Below are positions 10,163 through 20,885 of a DNA stretch of 64,000 nt, piece after piece. Positions within the stretch are counted from its first letter, which is position 1. Each line of letters starts with the position of its first letter. The stretch covers positions 15,627,501 to 15,691,500 of the forward strand of contig CM036255.1 in assembly GCA_020698575.1 (NCBI GenBank), in the 5' to 3' direction. The notes under the pieces are model-generated. The model ran no database searches. It saw only the letters and a list, made by a program, of their open reading frames with translations, and was not told the origin of the DNA. The DNA is from Bostrychus sinensis (Eukaryota; Chordata; Actinopteri; Gobiiformes; Eleotridae). A program made the position numbers and the translations under genes.

Positions 10163-11380
10163 TTATGCAGCAAATGTAACCTTTACTTCTTTGTTGTTAC
10201 TCCATCCAACCAATCCTGCACCATTTCTTTAGTCTTTTATCCCTCACCTTCAGGCCAGCTTTAGCACACAGCAGACAGCATGTCTCTCTGCACAGATTCT
10301 GCAGGCAGAGGAGGTCTGGGCTGCGCAGATGTTTCCTGAACCAGACACCTAATTTGGCAGCAGCTGTCGGCCCATCACAAAAGAGCACAGACTAAATATC
10401 AGCAGCTTTTTTTATTTCCATGTGTCCTTCATGTTGCCTTCTTAGTTTTCTTAAGTACAGAATGGAGTCTTCCCAGGACACTAGGACACTTACATTTTCA
10501 GTGGATTGGCCGTAAATATTATTATCATGTTCTTACCTTCCTGCCAAATCCACAACATATTTTACTTTATTTATGCCACACATCTTTTTGAGTTTGTTAA
10601 GTCTGAAGTTATATTTCCCTCCTGACTTTGTACACCATAAATATGCTAAAAGTGATTGTGCTACCATGCAGTCATGTTTTTGTTGTTGTTGTTTTTTGTT
10701 TTGTTTTTTTGCCTTTCCTCTGCATAAAAGTATCCAATACACCGCCCTGCATCAGATTTGCTGAATAGGATCTGAGAGTTGTTTCAGATCCAGATTCAGT
10801 CCAGATGTGCTGTTAGTTTTGCTCTAGAATATCACAGCTTTTCACAAACTCTGATGTCCCCTGTAGAGCTTTTTTGCCTAAGATGGACAAACATTAGAGC
10901 TATTGCCAAAAAACACTGCTACCAACACAGGAAACTCTATCTTCAAGTACAATAGGTGGGCAACATTTATTACTTTTCCTCTGATTAGTCCTTATATGAA
11001 TGCTAGGCACACTTACATGTACACAAAACTCCTGATTTCAGGGATTTCTTATGACCAGTGAAAGACGGAAATGCAACAATGGCAGAAAATTACAGACGTT
11101 ATAAAAACAAGCATATTCTGCATATTTTGGAATGAAGCGTGTTGTCAAGGACAAACCATGGGCTCCTCATACAGTGTGCCGGGCTTGTGAATAGATAGAT
11201 AAGTAGATCATTTTAAAACCACTGCTCATTGAGAAGGTTTTTCATGCTCCACACCATGCCCCAGATTTAGAGCAGGGCGCCTCACAACACACCTCCCCAG
11301 TAGAGCACCATGCCCACACGCTGGCGGAGGTCAGGCGTGTGCCATTTGCAAGATTGGGCCCTAAATGAGTAAAATTATTT
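10163..11380. other. Unique sequence, nothing recognised
   Basis: No gene, RNA or mobile element is supported. A few short open frames (10197-10388 minus, 10573-10764 plus) overlap low-complexity T- and TTG-rich DNA. Confidence 0.4.
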
Positions 11381-11610
11381 TTTGACCTTGGTGGCAGTAA
11401 CAGTAATAGTAGTAGAGGTAGTGATGGTAGTAGTGATGGCAATTATATCAATATTAATAGTAGTAGTAAGAGTAGTAGTTATTGTTGTAGCAGTGAAGGG
11501 AGTTTTTTATATTTTTACTCAAGTAACAATGAGTACTTCTACTTGAGTGATAATATTTTGAAGAAGCAGTACATTTATCTGAGTACATGTTAGACTGCCA
11601 CAATAATTTG
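11381..11610 (+). repeat. Composite repeat family D, copy 1
   Basis: The order is TTTTTTGACCTTGGTGGCAG, a TAG/AGT-rich triplet tract, then family-C-like text (TTTTTACTCAAGTAAC...GAGTACTTCTACTTGAGT). The same order occurs at 12215-12445 and 45225-45460. Confidence 0.7.
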
Positions 11611-12214
11611 GCTTTATTTATATACTATATTATATATTCTTCTCTTAGCATGTATTGTCTGCTGACCCTGTCTAACTACTGCACATGTAAAAATCACTGT
11701 GTTTTCCAGAAGGAAGCAATATTAAGGCAGAGAAAAGAATGGGGGTAGAGCAGAACAAACTGGCATGGGGCGTAATGCATTCTGAGCACTTAGTCAGCCA
11801 AGAATGCCCAGCAACTAAATACAGAGAGGGCGAAAAGACCAGCAGGCAGGGGCCACTTTCCCAAAGCAGCCTTTCCAAAGTATGAGGAATAAAATAAAGC
11901 AACATTTAGCCCAAAAATAACAGTCCATTTCGTGCTTCCCTGTCACTTTGGCTCTGCATCAGCCAGCTGCTTTATTTTACTCCTCAGCCAACTCTTTAGG
12001 GACACAGACCTACCCAAGTGTCTCAAGGTACAGTGGTTTGAACCAGATGACAAACAGGAGAGATAATCTGACTTGACAGATGTAGTGAGCACTCTGTCTT
12101 TGCCAAATTATGATTGGGGATGACCCAGTGTGAAGGTTAGAGGTGCAGTCTTCACTTTCTTGGGAGTTGAGAGTGTGACCTAGGGATCCTTCTAACTTTT
12201 TATTTTTTTTAACT
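11611..12214. other. Unique sequence, nothing recognised
   Basis: No gene or element seen. A minus-strand frame at 11672-11905 has no known motif. Confidence 0.4.
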
Positions 12215-12445
12215 GAGCAACAATATTTTTGACCCTGGTGGCAGTAATAGAAGTAGTGGTAGCAGTAGTGGCAGTGATAATAGTGCTGATAAAGGTAGTA
12301 GTATGGTAGCAGGAATCTTAATAGTAGTAGTAGTAGTAGCAGTTCATAGTAGTAATAGTACCTGCAGTAAGTACTTTCTAGTGAACCCCTTTTTACTTTT
12401 ACTCAAGTAACATTTTTGTGAAATAATTTTACTTCTACTGGAGTC
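12215..12445 (+). repeat. Composite repeat family D, copy 2
   Basis: Same order as 11381-11610: TTTTTGACCCTGGTGGCAGT, AGT/TAG triplets, then TTACTTTTACTCAAGTAACA. It lies about 840 bp downstream of copy 1 in the same orientation and is followed directly by a family A copy. Confidence 0.7.
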
Positions 12446-12585
12446 CAGCCACAGTGAGTCACAGTGTACTCGTTGTGCCTGTCCCAAGCCCAGATAAATG
12501 GAGGGATGTAAAAACCACAATAGGAGGCATATAATAATGCAGTGGCGATCCCAAAAGGGAAAAGCTACAAAGGGAAAGAAGAAAA
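12441..12585 (+). repeat. Dispersed family A, copy 3
   Basis: It begins GAGTCCAGCCACAGTGAGTC, then a TTGTGCCTGTCCCAAGCCC block and ATAAATGGAGGG, and ends GTGGCGATCCCAAAAGGGAA with an A/G tail. Confidence 0.7.
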
Positions 12586-12654
12586 CTCTTACTTCTACCT
12601 TTGGATAATAAGTACCAGCAAAGCTAACTTAAGTTTGAAGGGGAGTCTTGGTGT

Positions 12655-12681
12655 CCCCCCCCCCCCCCAAAAAAAAAAAAA
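12655..12681 (+). repeat. Poly-C / poly-A tract
   Basis: A run of about 15 C is followed directly by about 13 A. It is prone to length error in sequencing. Confidence 0.9.
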
Positions 12682-13319
12682 TGAGTGCAGATGCCATTAC
12701 CTGCATTTTAATGCATTTTAACAGACCAATAGTTGCTTTCCTATCATAATAAAGCAACCCAATCTGAGACTAATACTTAAGAGCAGTGCTGTGTATTTGC
12801 ACAAAAGTACAATCTTTGGTTATGCAATTTAGACACCTGCCCTCTTTTGGAATTCAGCCAGGTTTTTGCTGTTTATGATTTGTATGTGCATATATACCGC
12901 ACCAGTTATGTAAAACATCCTCTGTACTGTGACCCAAATAATAATATCATCTATATTTTTGGTCAAATAAGCAGATAAATTAGACTGCAGATAGACCTAC
13001 ATGTTCAAGAAATGTCAGTAAAATATAAATATTACTGGAATGGTTTCAACCTTTGGAGCTGAACTTATTTTCGCGTGTTGTCACTGATGGAGTGTTAATT
13101 AGCCGCGCGTATATTTAATCTCATTAACTGTAGTAAGACTTCATCGGTTTGTATCTCAGTGGTTACTGGACATATCCACATGAAACAAAAAAGCTCAAAG
13201 TCTCCTCTGTCATAATGGTTTCTCAGGTCTCTCTGATGTACCTCTCTTCTGTTCAGTAATGGCAGTATTAGCAGCAGTAGCATTACAGTTGTAAAGCTGT
13301 AGCTGTAGTAGATGTAACC
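12682..13319. other. Unique sequence
   Basis: No gene or repeat recognised. The 13050-13320 part has mixed composition with TTAATTAG and CAGCAGTAGC words and could be conserved non-coding DNA. The open frame at 13095-13436 (minus) overlaps a SINE and has no known domain. Confidence 0.35.
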
Positions 13320-13339
13320 TTCCTTTACATTCAGTGCGT

Positions 13340-13490
13340 TTGTTGGGAATTTTGAGGCGACAGTAGCACAGTAGGTTACACAAATCACCCCCCAACTGGA
13401 GGTTTGGAGGTTAAATTCCAGTGCTGTCCATCGCATACTGCCGTTATGTCCTTAAGCAAGACACTTCACCTACATTGCCTACTCCCATCA
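13340..13490 (+). repeat. tRNA-derived SINE (family S), copy 1
   Basis: An A-box-like AGTAGCACAGTAGGTTAC and a B-box-like GGAGGTTAAATTCCAGTG are spaced as in a tRNA. They are followed by the family's diagnostic body TCCTTAAGCAAGACACTTCA and a CCTAC.TTGCCT segment. Other copies are at 16725-16940 and 61384-61590. It ends almost exactly where the minus-strand LINE begins (13495). Confidence 0.75.
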
Positions 13491-13948
13491 CAGTATGTAT
13501 GTATGTATATGGTTTATTTATACAGGGACAACGCACAACAATACATTAACCTCGAGAAAGTCACAAGGAGAGATGCTTGGTGCCAGGTTCTAGCAAAAGA
13601 ACGCTAATTTCCACCTGTAGTCCCTGGACAGGTTGATGTTATTAGAAATAAATAACAGAGATTGTTGATTAATGATAAGTAGACTAGTCAGTAAATAACA
13701 GCAAACATACAGCAACATGGGTCAAACACAGGATCAATCTACAAACATTACACTAAAACCACAACATCCAACCTTTTACTCGCACACACACTCTCTCTCT
13801 CCCTCTCCCCACTGTCACTCACTCTGTCAGGAGTACAATACAGTCACACACACATACACACTTTGTATTAGGCATAGCGACATTCATCCACACACACACA
13901 TTCATCACTAATGAGTGCACACTTGCTTTGAAAATAGCCATTCCTTTG

Positions 13949-14643
13949 TCAGGCGTGCAAACGTTTGGAACCTGGTACATGTAATGATCTCTGTTGGCAA
14001 ACTATTCCAATGACGGCAACAAAAGAGAAGGCTGATTTAGTGAATGCGGTCCTACATTTAGGAACCCTGCACTCTCCCCTGGAAGCTGAGGGTGTGTCTC
14101 GAGCTGTCTTTTCGGAGCTCAGTGTGATAAAGCTTCTCAAAGAAGGAGCAGTGGAACCATGAATCATTTTAAATAGTAGGTAAATATTAGCGTATGTTAT
14201 AAAATTTTCAAAATTCAGAAATTTATATTTAGCAAGAATGGGACAGTGGTGATACTGTCGAGGTTTCTTATTGTGAGTCTTAAGGGCAAGTTAATATAAT
14301 GATTCAACAGGTCTGAGAACTGTTTTGCACGCCTGCGACCAGCTAGTCACACAATAAAGAATACGTTACAGCATCATTGAGTTTAAATACATGTTCGATG
14401 CTTCAGTAGTGAGAGACCCCCGTATATATCAAAAATTTGACAGGTTGAATTTTAGAAAATTACAAAAATTTTAACATGAGTTTTAAATGTCAGAGTTGAA
14501 TCTAAAGTGACACCTAAATATGTAAATTCATTAAAATTTTTAATTCTTTGTATAATTGTATAATATTTATAAAAAATATCTGGATAATTCAGTAATTTAC
14601 ATCTGTTTGTAAAATACATTGCGACACATTGTCTTAGCTACAT
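13949..14643 (-). pseudogene. LINE ORF2 C-terminal region, frameshifted
   Basis: It continues the reverse transcriptase of 14644-15537 after frame loss. An LGVTLDSTLTFKTHVK motif near 14470-14520 is the usual segment after the polymerase (tether of thumb domain). A VPKCRTAFTKSAFSF motif near 14040-14080 (open frame 14167-13949) is the C-terminal signature normally followed by a WNSLP-like box. Several stops and frameshifts separate these. Confidence 0.7.
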
Positions 14644-15537
14644 TTATTGTAAGACAGGCGCTCTGTAGCCAGGCAGCAAGGTTTTCATTTCCATTGATAA
14701 TCTCAAGGCCACCTCAGCTTCATCCTTCCCATGAGTGAACACAACAGTGTCATCAGCGTACATGATGATCTTAACATCACACACTGAGGGAAGATCGTTT
14801 ATGTAAAAACTAAAAAGCAGCGGCCCTAAAATAGAGCCCTGGAGCACTCCCATGGTACAATTTTTGAGAGGAGATAGTGTGCTATTTACTCTCACACACT
14901 GCTGCCTCCCACTCAGGCTAAGATGCAATCCAGTCCTTTGTATGTTGGGAAAGTCCAAAAACCCCAATTTACTCAGCAAGTTTCTGTGACTCACAGTATC
15001 AAAAGCCTTGCGCAAGTCAAGAAAGACAGCTCCCATTACCCCTCCATGGTTTAAGCTAGATTTTATTTCTTCAAGGAAGTAACAGCAAGCCGTTTCAGTG
15101 GAAAAGTTCCTGCTGAAACCAAATTGCAAAGAACTTAATAAATTATTTGCATCAAGATGTTCTATCAGCTGCTCAGCTACAACCTTCTCATAGACCTTGG
15201 AGATGGTGGGGAGAATACTAATGGGTCGATAGTTACTGACCGCTTGTTTATCTCCCGACTTGTGCACAGGCGTTATAATAGCAAGCTTTAGAAATTCTGG
15301 AAAAACACCTTCTTTGATTGACTGATTTATTGCTTTTGTGAGAACTGAGGCTAGCATTTCATTCTGGCTTTTAAAGAATGCACTATCCAGCCCATACAGA
15401 TCTTTTGCTTTGCTGTTGTTGAGCTTTGTGATAACAGTTCTCACTGTGTCATCATTAACAGGTGTCAATCTGAAAGTTGATGTATCACATACAAATTGCC
15501 ATACACAGTATGTGGTTGGTTGTGACAGAAAAAGCAT
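14644..15537 (-). pseudogene. LINE ORF2 reverse transcriptase core (partial)
   Basis: This is the longest convincing coding stretch in the window, 297 codons without a stop, but with no true start and a premature end. In order it shows the finger-domain block KAKDLYGLDS, the VHKSGDK....NYRPISILPTISK block (about residues 90-120), FLDLRKAFDTVSH with the first catalytic Asp (about 170-185), QGSILGPLLFSFYINDLP (about 235-250) and the catalytic box MYADDTVVF (about 260-268). These are hallmarks of non-LTR retrotransposon polymerase, which copies the element RNA at a nicked target in the nucleus. The endonuclease domain and ORF1 are missing through 5' truncation. After residue about 285 the frame is lost, and the remaining C-terminus is found in other frames down to 13949. 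The open frame is long enough to suggest a fairly recent insertion. It is not an autonomous copy. Confidence 0.85.
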
Positions 15538-15590
15538 CTGGTGTAAAAACTTGCCAAATCACTGTGGGACTGGTTTGATGTGACAAGATT

Positions 15591-16195
15591 TTTTTCTTTT
15601 TTAGGTAATTCATTTTCAATTCAGTGTAACTTGAGTACAAATTTTAACCACCTCTTCTAAAAACAAAATTTATTTTTTTGGACTGTTTTCACATGCAGTT
15701 GGTGGTACTAGTAAACCTGGAGGGAATGGGAACTACCAATTTTGTTTTTGCTTTAGTATTTCAAGAACAGCTACGGCTTTCATAACCGTCTCACTGTGCA
15801 CCATATGAGAATAAAAAATCATTTAGGATTTACTTGAAAAAGGAAATATTGATAGAGGTGCTTTCAGAGATTTTTCTTCATAATTTTGAATGTAAAAAGC
15901 TTAGACAAAAAGAAAGTCCTTAGAGAGTAGCTATCCCGTATCTAGTGTTTTGACAAAGCAGTAGCAGGAGATATTAGCTTCCTGCTGAGACAGAAAGGAA
16001 ACCCAAATCAAACTAAAGCATGAGAAAATTGGCAAAACATTACTTTTTAAAGAGAAATAATAGCATGAGACCTGGGCAACTTATTTCTACTCATTTATTT
16101 ATGTTACCAAACAGAGTACATAAGGTTTTTTTAGACTGAATTGGGAAGCTGTCAGCCAGATGTCCGCTCGCCCTAGCTAAATGTCTGCTTATCAG
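15591..16195. other. Unique sequence, nothing recognised
   Basis: Nothing recognised apart from the pyrimidine-rich text just before 16195 that could serve as a splice acceptor for the exon candidate. Confidence 0.4.
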
Positions 16196-16382
16196 GCTGG
16201 ATGAGGCGCAGCACTGGTGACATTATGTCTCAAATGTCGGAGCCTTTGCAGCAAGCAAGAGCGATCTTAGAGCAGCGACAGGCCATCCTTACTCCACTGC
16301 TTCAGAGTTACCAGAGAGAGAGAAGTACTAGACCTGGGCTGGCCTTCTTTGATCCACAATTTGGAGTTGGAATGTCTACAAG
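16196..16382 (+). CDS. Candidate internal exon of an unrecognised gene, or a captured coding fragment
   Basis: A 187-nt stretch with one long open frame lies between an acceptor-like TGTCTGCTTATCAG (ending 16195) and a donor-like ACAAG|GTGGGT (GT at 16383). The predicted peptide of about 61 residues is charged and helix-rich, with motifs EPLQQARAILEQRQAILTP and LLQSYQRERSTRPG, and ends in an aromatic/Gly-rich FFDPQFGVGMSTR segment. Amino-acid composition looks like real protein, unlike most other open frames here. I do not recognise the family. Neighbouring text from 16384 is a family-C repeat, so the donor lies almost at a repeat junction, which weakens the case. No partner exon is visible in the window. 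It could also be a decayed processed gene or an unannotated transposon ORF. Confidence 0.35.
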
Positions 16383-16383
16383 G

Positions 16384-16468
16384 TGGGTCCTAATTTTTAC
16401 TTTACTTTACACTTAATACTTTACTTGAGTACTTTTACTTCTGCTTGTGTAATAATATTTGAGTGCAG
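16384..16468. repeat. Family C (hAT-MITE-like) fragment
   Basis: TTTTTACTTTACTTTACAC, TACTTGAGTACTTTTACTTC and TAATATTTGAGTGCAG text as in families C and D. It separates the plus-strand exon candidate from the minus-strand protein-like stretch. Confidence 0.65.
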
Positions 16469-16469
16469 C

Positions 16470-16640
16470 CTGTGAGTTTTTCTTCCAATTTTGGAGAATA
16501 TATCTTAAGTGAAGCAGCATCTTTAGAGCCATACACAGGGAAAAGGCTTATATTAGCCATTAATACTGAAGACAGGCTGCTCAGCTGTGACTGAAGTTCG
16601 TGCCTGTGGTTAACCAGACTATTTACAAAGTCTTCCACTG
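16470..16640 (-). other. Protein-like open stretch, opposite strand
   Basis: The minus strand encodes about 57 residues with a regular, coiled-coil-like character: EDFVNSLVNHRHELQSQLSS then SLSSVLMANISLFPVYGSKD. An acceptor-like AAAAGTCTGTCTCAG precedes it on the minus strand. No donor is evident at its end, where it runs into the family-C repeat. I do not recognise it. It may belong to the same captured or decayed sequence as 16196-16382, inverted, or be chance. Confidence 0.2.
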
Positions 16641-16724
16641 AGACAGACTTTTATAGTATTTGTATTAAGCGGTTAACATTTGTACTAACAATCATCTAAC
16701 AAGTGAATATGTCAACTAAGAGCC

Positions 16725-16940
16725 AGCAGGAGCTCAGTTGGTAGAGATGTTTGCCCACTAATATAAAGGTTGGTGGTTTGATCCCCACTACGGGCACTGC
16801 ATACTGTCTTTGTGTCCTTGGGCAAGACACTTCACCCACCTTGCCTGTATGAGAGTGTCAGTGTGGACTGTGTTCGGTGGTGGTCATAGGTGCAAGTAGC
16901 TTACCTTCGCTTCAGTGTTACTGAGAAGTGAATGAATAAT
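16725..16940 (+). repeat. tRNA-derived SINE (family S), best copy
   Basis: A box GAGCTCAGTTGGTAGAG and B box GGTGGTTTGATCCCC are clear internal RNA polymerase III promoter elements. The diagnostic body TCCTTGGGCAAGACACTTCA and CCCACCTTGCCTGTATGAGAGTGTCAGTGT follow in pieces. The tail is AAGTGAATGAATAATGC. The two boxes are better preserved here than at 13340. Confidence 0.85.
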
Positions 16941-17047
16941 GCAATTGGAAAAGAGACAATATAAGACTGATACATTATTTTTAATTTTATTTTTATTATT
17001 CAGAGCAACCAGTTTGATTTTAGTTATATCAGGACATAAACACATTT

Positions 17048-17136
17048 TTCCATTCATTTATCTTCTTCCACTTATTCCTGTTAGGCGTTGTGAGTGGTTG
17101 AAGCCTAGAAACAATGGGCCTTAGGCAGGGAACACC
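17048..17136 (-). repeat. SINE-like family E, 3' fragment
   Basis: The plus strand reads TTCATTTATCTTCTTCCACT and TATTCCTGTTAGGCG, then AATGGGCCTTAGGCAGGGAA, as in 56651-56760. On the minus strand this is the 3' end of family E. Confidence 0.65.
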
Positions 17137-17939
17137 AGAATTTAAGAAAATAATGAAAATGTTTTATTGAAAACCATGTGCATTTAGTGAGGTGACATTC
17201 AGAGCTCTTTGAATGTTACCCACAATACCAAAATGGTGTCATTTTGAATCATTCTTTATCTGTGAGAACTTCAACCTGGAGCTTCATGGACACTTCAGAC
17301 ATTCAGATTTTAATTTGGGCCTTTCATCACAACAGCGCTCCAATTCACAGTGCTTTGACCGTCAGAGAGTTTTTAGATGAAAAACACATCACAGTGCTTC
17401 CCAATCAACCCTTCACCCCATAAAGCTATAGTCACTTTTTTCAAATTTGCAAAGATAAAACCTCTTAAGATCAATACGATGTTTCAAAATTATTTCTTGT
17501 TATTTTCACTAAAATCCAACCTGCTTACATCAACAAACCTACATATAAATCATATTGTGGCAGTGTGCAAAGAACCACTATGCAGACTTTAAGAGTACAA
17601 TGTTTTTATGTAAATTTCTTCCAAAAACATGATTGTCTATACTGGACACAGCTCCTATGTGATTTTGACAGAGCATCATTACAGGAATTTCTCAGCATAG
17701 TGGGCTCTAAAGTGGACACTTACTTCAAGGACTCCATATACGTTAAATACTGCGAAATGTAGCTGTGGGCTTTTACCCAGCCCTCACCAAGGACTATGGG
17801 AAATAGTAACAAATGTGTGCACAAAAATCAATACAAATGCAGCCTTGTTAAAAAAAATAAGTGATCTGCTCACACTTACTTGAATACTTGAAGTAAGTGG
17901 AGTAAGATATAACGTCCAGACCTAGTTCTAACAGGGGAT
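17137..17939. other. Unique AT-rich sequence, nothing recognised
   Basis: Short plus-strand open frames (17377-17762) have no known motif. A weak family-C-like patch is near 17870-17925. Confidence 0.4.
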
Positions 17940-18075
17940 GTTCAAGTTCAGGAGTAAATGCCTAATTCATTAAGCCACAAAGCTCTCAAATCTCACAATG
18001 GTAAATAATTCACAAAATATTCTTCCCCTTACTGCCCCCTTGTGGCTGGAGTTAGTGTATTTGGTCCTACCTAGC
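17940..18075 (-). repeat. Dispersed family B copy
   Basis: The plus strand carries GAGTAAATGCCTAATTCATT, TCTCACAATGGTAAATAAT and CCCCCTTGTGGCTGGAGTTA in the family order. Confidence 0.65.
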
Positions 18076-18080
18076 AATGA

Positions 18081-18098
18081 TTTTTTTTTTTTTTTTTG
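18081..18098 (+). repeat. Poly-T tract
   Basis: A T homopolymer directly after the family B copy. Confidence 0.9.
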
Positions 18099-18764
18099 TG
18101 AACCCAGATGGTGATCCACATCCATACCAATTATTTTTTGGTCTATTACTGACAGTTTAAAGAAAATCCAAGGTAATGAGGGTAAAGCTGTGTGTTAAAA
18201 GAAAATAATTGCCTCATAAAGCCAAATGTGTATCCTCTGCTGAACTTTAAAGAATCATTTGATGGATCTACTCCCTTTGTGAAACGCAGAGCTCCAGGTT
18301 ACTCTAACACAGTATGTTTTTACTAAAGTCAAAGCAATCTAGGTTAATGATCATTACAATTTCAAGAGAAATAAACAATGGTTAGCACTTAGTCCATTTC
18401 CCTTTTTTCCTCAGTTAAAACTGCAGCAATAACTATGTTGTATTCTATTTTGTTTTGCCATTTGCTGCTAATTAATCTAAATTTGCCACAAACAAGCTGA
18501 TTGCTAGGATCAGGTGCCTTACATTTACCAAGACTATTAAACTCAATCTTGTCAGGGATCAATTGAATTGCAAATAGCAGTGCTAATAGCATTGACGCTG
18601 AAAGCAACAATGCAGCACTAGAGTGTTATCTTGGGAAAATCATGGTCATGGTATGACTGTGTAAGAACCTGGTGATGTATTAGAATAAAAGGTGTTTTAG
18701 TGAGTGTGGGAAAAAAGAGTGAGTGAATGTTGTTGAACCAAAAGTCCTTTAAGAAATACAAAAT

Positions 18765-18765
<1 letters not shown>
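18099..18765. other. Unique sequence, nothing recognised
   Basis: No gene or element seen. Confidence 0.4.

Positions 18766-18832
<67 letters not shown>
18766..18832 (+). repeat. (ATT)n microsatellite
   Basis: About 22 uninterrupted ATT units. It creates a poly-tyrosine artefact frame. Confidence 0.97.
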
Positions 18833-20571
18833 TAATGTGTGTGAAAATTTCAGAACATGTAAAAAAATGTTGGTGTGGGTTCAAATCACTGTTTAGACCA
18901 AGGGGTGTTTTAAGAGAATCTGTACCATTTTGAAATACAGACAAATGATTAGTTTTACCATTGTGAGCTATAAGGGTTTTGAGGCTCAGTAGAAAGATTT
19001 TATTAATTAAGATGTATCACTGTACAAAAATAAGCAAGTATTTGTGTTCCCTGATACACTTTTCCTTGTTCATAGCCCTTCTTAAAAACCTGTCTAAGAC
19101 TTTTGGTCAGTATGGTATATATCAATATAAATGACACAGTAACAATGTACTGTTTTTTTTTGTTTTGTTTTGTTTTGTTTTGTTTTGTTTGTTTGTTCAG
19201 GCAATATGGTTTTAGGAAAACCTCACCTTATACTAGTTTACCACTATGCACACAATCTTATGAAATACATTTTATTTAATAATCACAACACTGAATATTC
19301 TAACTGTATCTGTATTTCGCCATCAAAATGCTTTTTTCTGAAAGAAACAGTCTTACCAGGATTTTATGACAAAATACATATTGTCAAAACTCTTAACCTA
19401 CTACTTTTTCAGTAGTAGCAGGATAATGAGTAGTATATAAAAGAAAATAAAAAGACTAAAATCTGCCTCTACAAAAACAACAAATTAATAGATTTGAGTA
19501 TAGCAGATTAAAAAAATCACAGTATTTTCTTGAATGTATCTTTTCTTATACTCCTGGTCTCTGTTATTAAAATATTTTTAAGACCTGACTACGCCCTCCT
19601 CATTGTTTTTTCTTCCTTAACCACCTTGGGACCCTACTCTAGTGCATTTTTTCATCCTCAATACAAAACCATTTTGGTGCAACCCAATTATCTCTTCCTT
19701 TCTGCTGGATCCTCCTTAAAGGTGTTAGAATGTGGCCCATGGGTATTGATATTTTAGAGATGTATTGGCTGACATTTTATCTAATCGAAGTATGAGATTT
19801 AACTTTTGCCACCTAATTGCTATTGCTCTTTTGCTCCAATACAGATAATATTTACTGCATGTAACAGTACCAGAGTGTCTGTACTATTATTCTGTATTGA
19901 CCATCGCTAGGTCCAACTGTATATGTACTGTGATAAAATATATGAATATTGATTACTTACTGTGGTAACGTGTCAATGCCACAATGATGCATGAGATGTT
20001 CTTTATACAGTGTGTTACTAAGAAAGAGCGAACTATGTCACTAGCACCTTGTTAATAAACCAATACACAAGGACAACAGAGAGTATAATAAAAGTGCATA
20101 AGGTTTGCATGCATAAGTATCGGAAAATGTAGCTATTGGATGGCAACAAAATGGATAAAGTGGAAGTGTTCAAGCTAAAGTGCTGTCATTTTAACATAAT
20201 ATTACAAAAAAAAAAGTAAAAGTACAAAAAACAAAAACAAAAAACAAACAAACAAAAACAAGTATTACGCTTTTGCACAACAAAACCTACGGCTTCTGGT
20301 GCAGCCTCTGCTACAATTACAAGCACGACAACAGCTACTGCTATTATTATTATGTCTGCTAATACTATTACTTGAGGAAAAGTATCTGGTTAATTTCCAC
20401 TAATGATAAAATCCATTATGAAGCATGCAGGCAACCACACTTTTATTTTATATTTCTTATATTAGGTATTTAATTATTATTTTACTATAGATTAGACATA
20501 GCAGATAATGTTACCAAATACCATAAATACAAACAATATACAAATAGCACTTAATATTAATGTATTACAGA
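18833..20571. other. AT-rich unique sequence with TTTTG and CAAAA tracts
   Basis: It includes a (TTTTG)n microsatellite (listed separately) and an A/CAAAA-rich tract at about 20208-20262 followed by a CTACTGCTATTATTATTATG triplet tract. No gene or mobile element recognised. Confidence 0.4.
19149..19197 (+). repeat. (TTTTG)n microsatellite
   Basis: About six to seven GTTTT units preceded by poly-T. Confidence 0.95.
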
Positions 20572-20650
20572 GTTGGGTGAAGTGGTAAAAATCTGTGTTC
20601 AAGTAAAAGTACTCTTACTTAAGTAAAAGTAGTTTATAAGTAGTAATAAA
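20572..20650. repeat. Family C (hAT-MITE-like) fragment
   Basis: CAGAGTTGGGTGAAGTGG is followed by TCAAGTAAAAGTACTCTTAC and TTAAGTAAAAGTAG. It resembles one end of the family seen at 10079 and 41636. Confidence 0.55.
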
Positions 20651-20787
20651 AAGTTAAGGGCAGAGGATGTTGCCTACACAATTCTGTTTGCTTATTTATT
20701 TGTCTATGTTTGTGCAGCCCTTTGGTTTGACTATTGCTATAGTGCTTTTGGGTTAAATAAATACTTTTAAATTGAAGTCTACTTGAA

Positions 20788-20885
20788 TAGTTAGTGCTCC
20801 CCTTGTTCAGCAAGGAGATTGTGGGTTCCATCCTTGGGCTGACCAGCTACAGTCTCTCTGAGTAAAGTCTGCATAGTAGTATTGC
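20788..20885 (+). repeat. SINE-like family E, 5' (tRNA-like) fragment
   Basis: TAGTTAGTGCTCCCCTTG, TTCAGCAAGGAGATTGTGGG and TTCCATCCTTGGGCTGACC, then CTCTGAGTAAAGTCTGCAT. These match the head of family E (compare the minus strand of 54065-54350). Confidence 0.65.

Larger units (their letters stand above)
13495..15590 (-). mobile_element. 5'-truncated LINE (Jockey/L2/Rex1-type)
   Basis: This is a 2.1-kb minus-strand copy. From high to low coordinates it carries the reverse transcriptase core (15537-14644), a decayed connector with an LGVTLDSTLTFKTH motif (about 14500), a C-terminal VP.CRTAF.KSAFSF motif (about 14060) and a 3' UTR. It ends with an ATAAATAAACCATATACATA-type microsatellite tail at about 13495. 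Clade assignment rests on motif style. The 3' UTR includes CA- and CT-rich low-complexity DNA (13775-13905). Confidence 0.85.

Noticed and set aside
13775..13905. CRISPR-like or satellite array
   Set aside because: Only CA/CT low complexity in the LINE 3' UTR; no direct-repeat and spacer structure. No CRISPR array, operon or prokaryotic signal occurs anywhere in the window.
16725..16940. Possible tRNA gene (A and B boxes)
   Set aside because: The acceptor and anticodon stems do not form properly, and the sequence continues into the same SINE body as 13340 and 61384.
18727..18933. Poly-tyrosine open frame
   Set aside because: Translation of the (ATT)n microsatellite.
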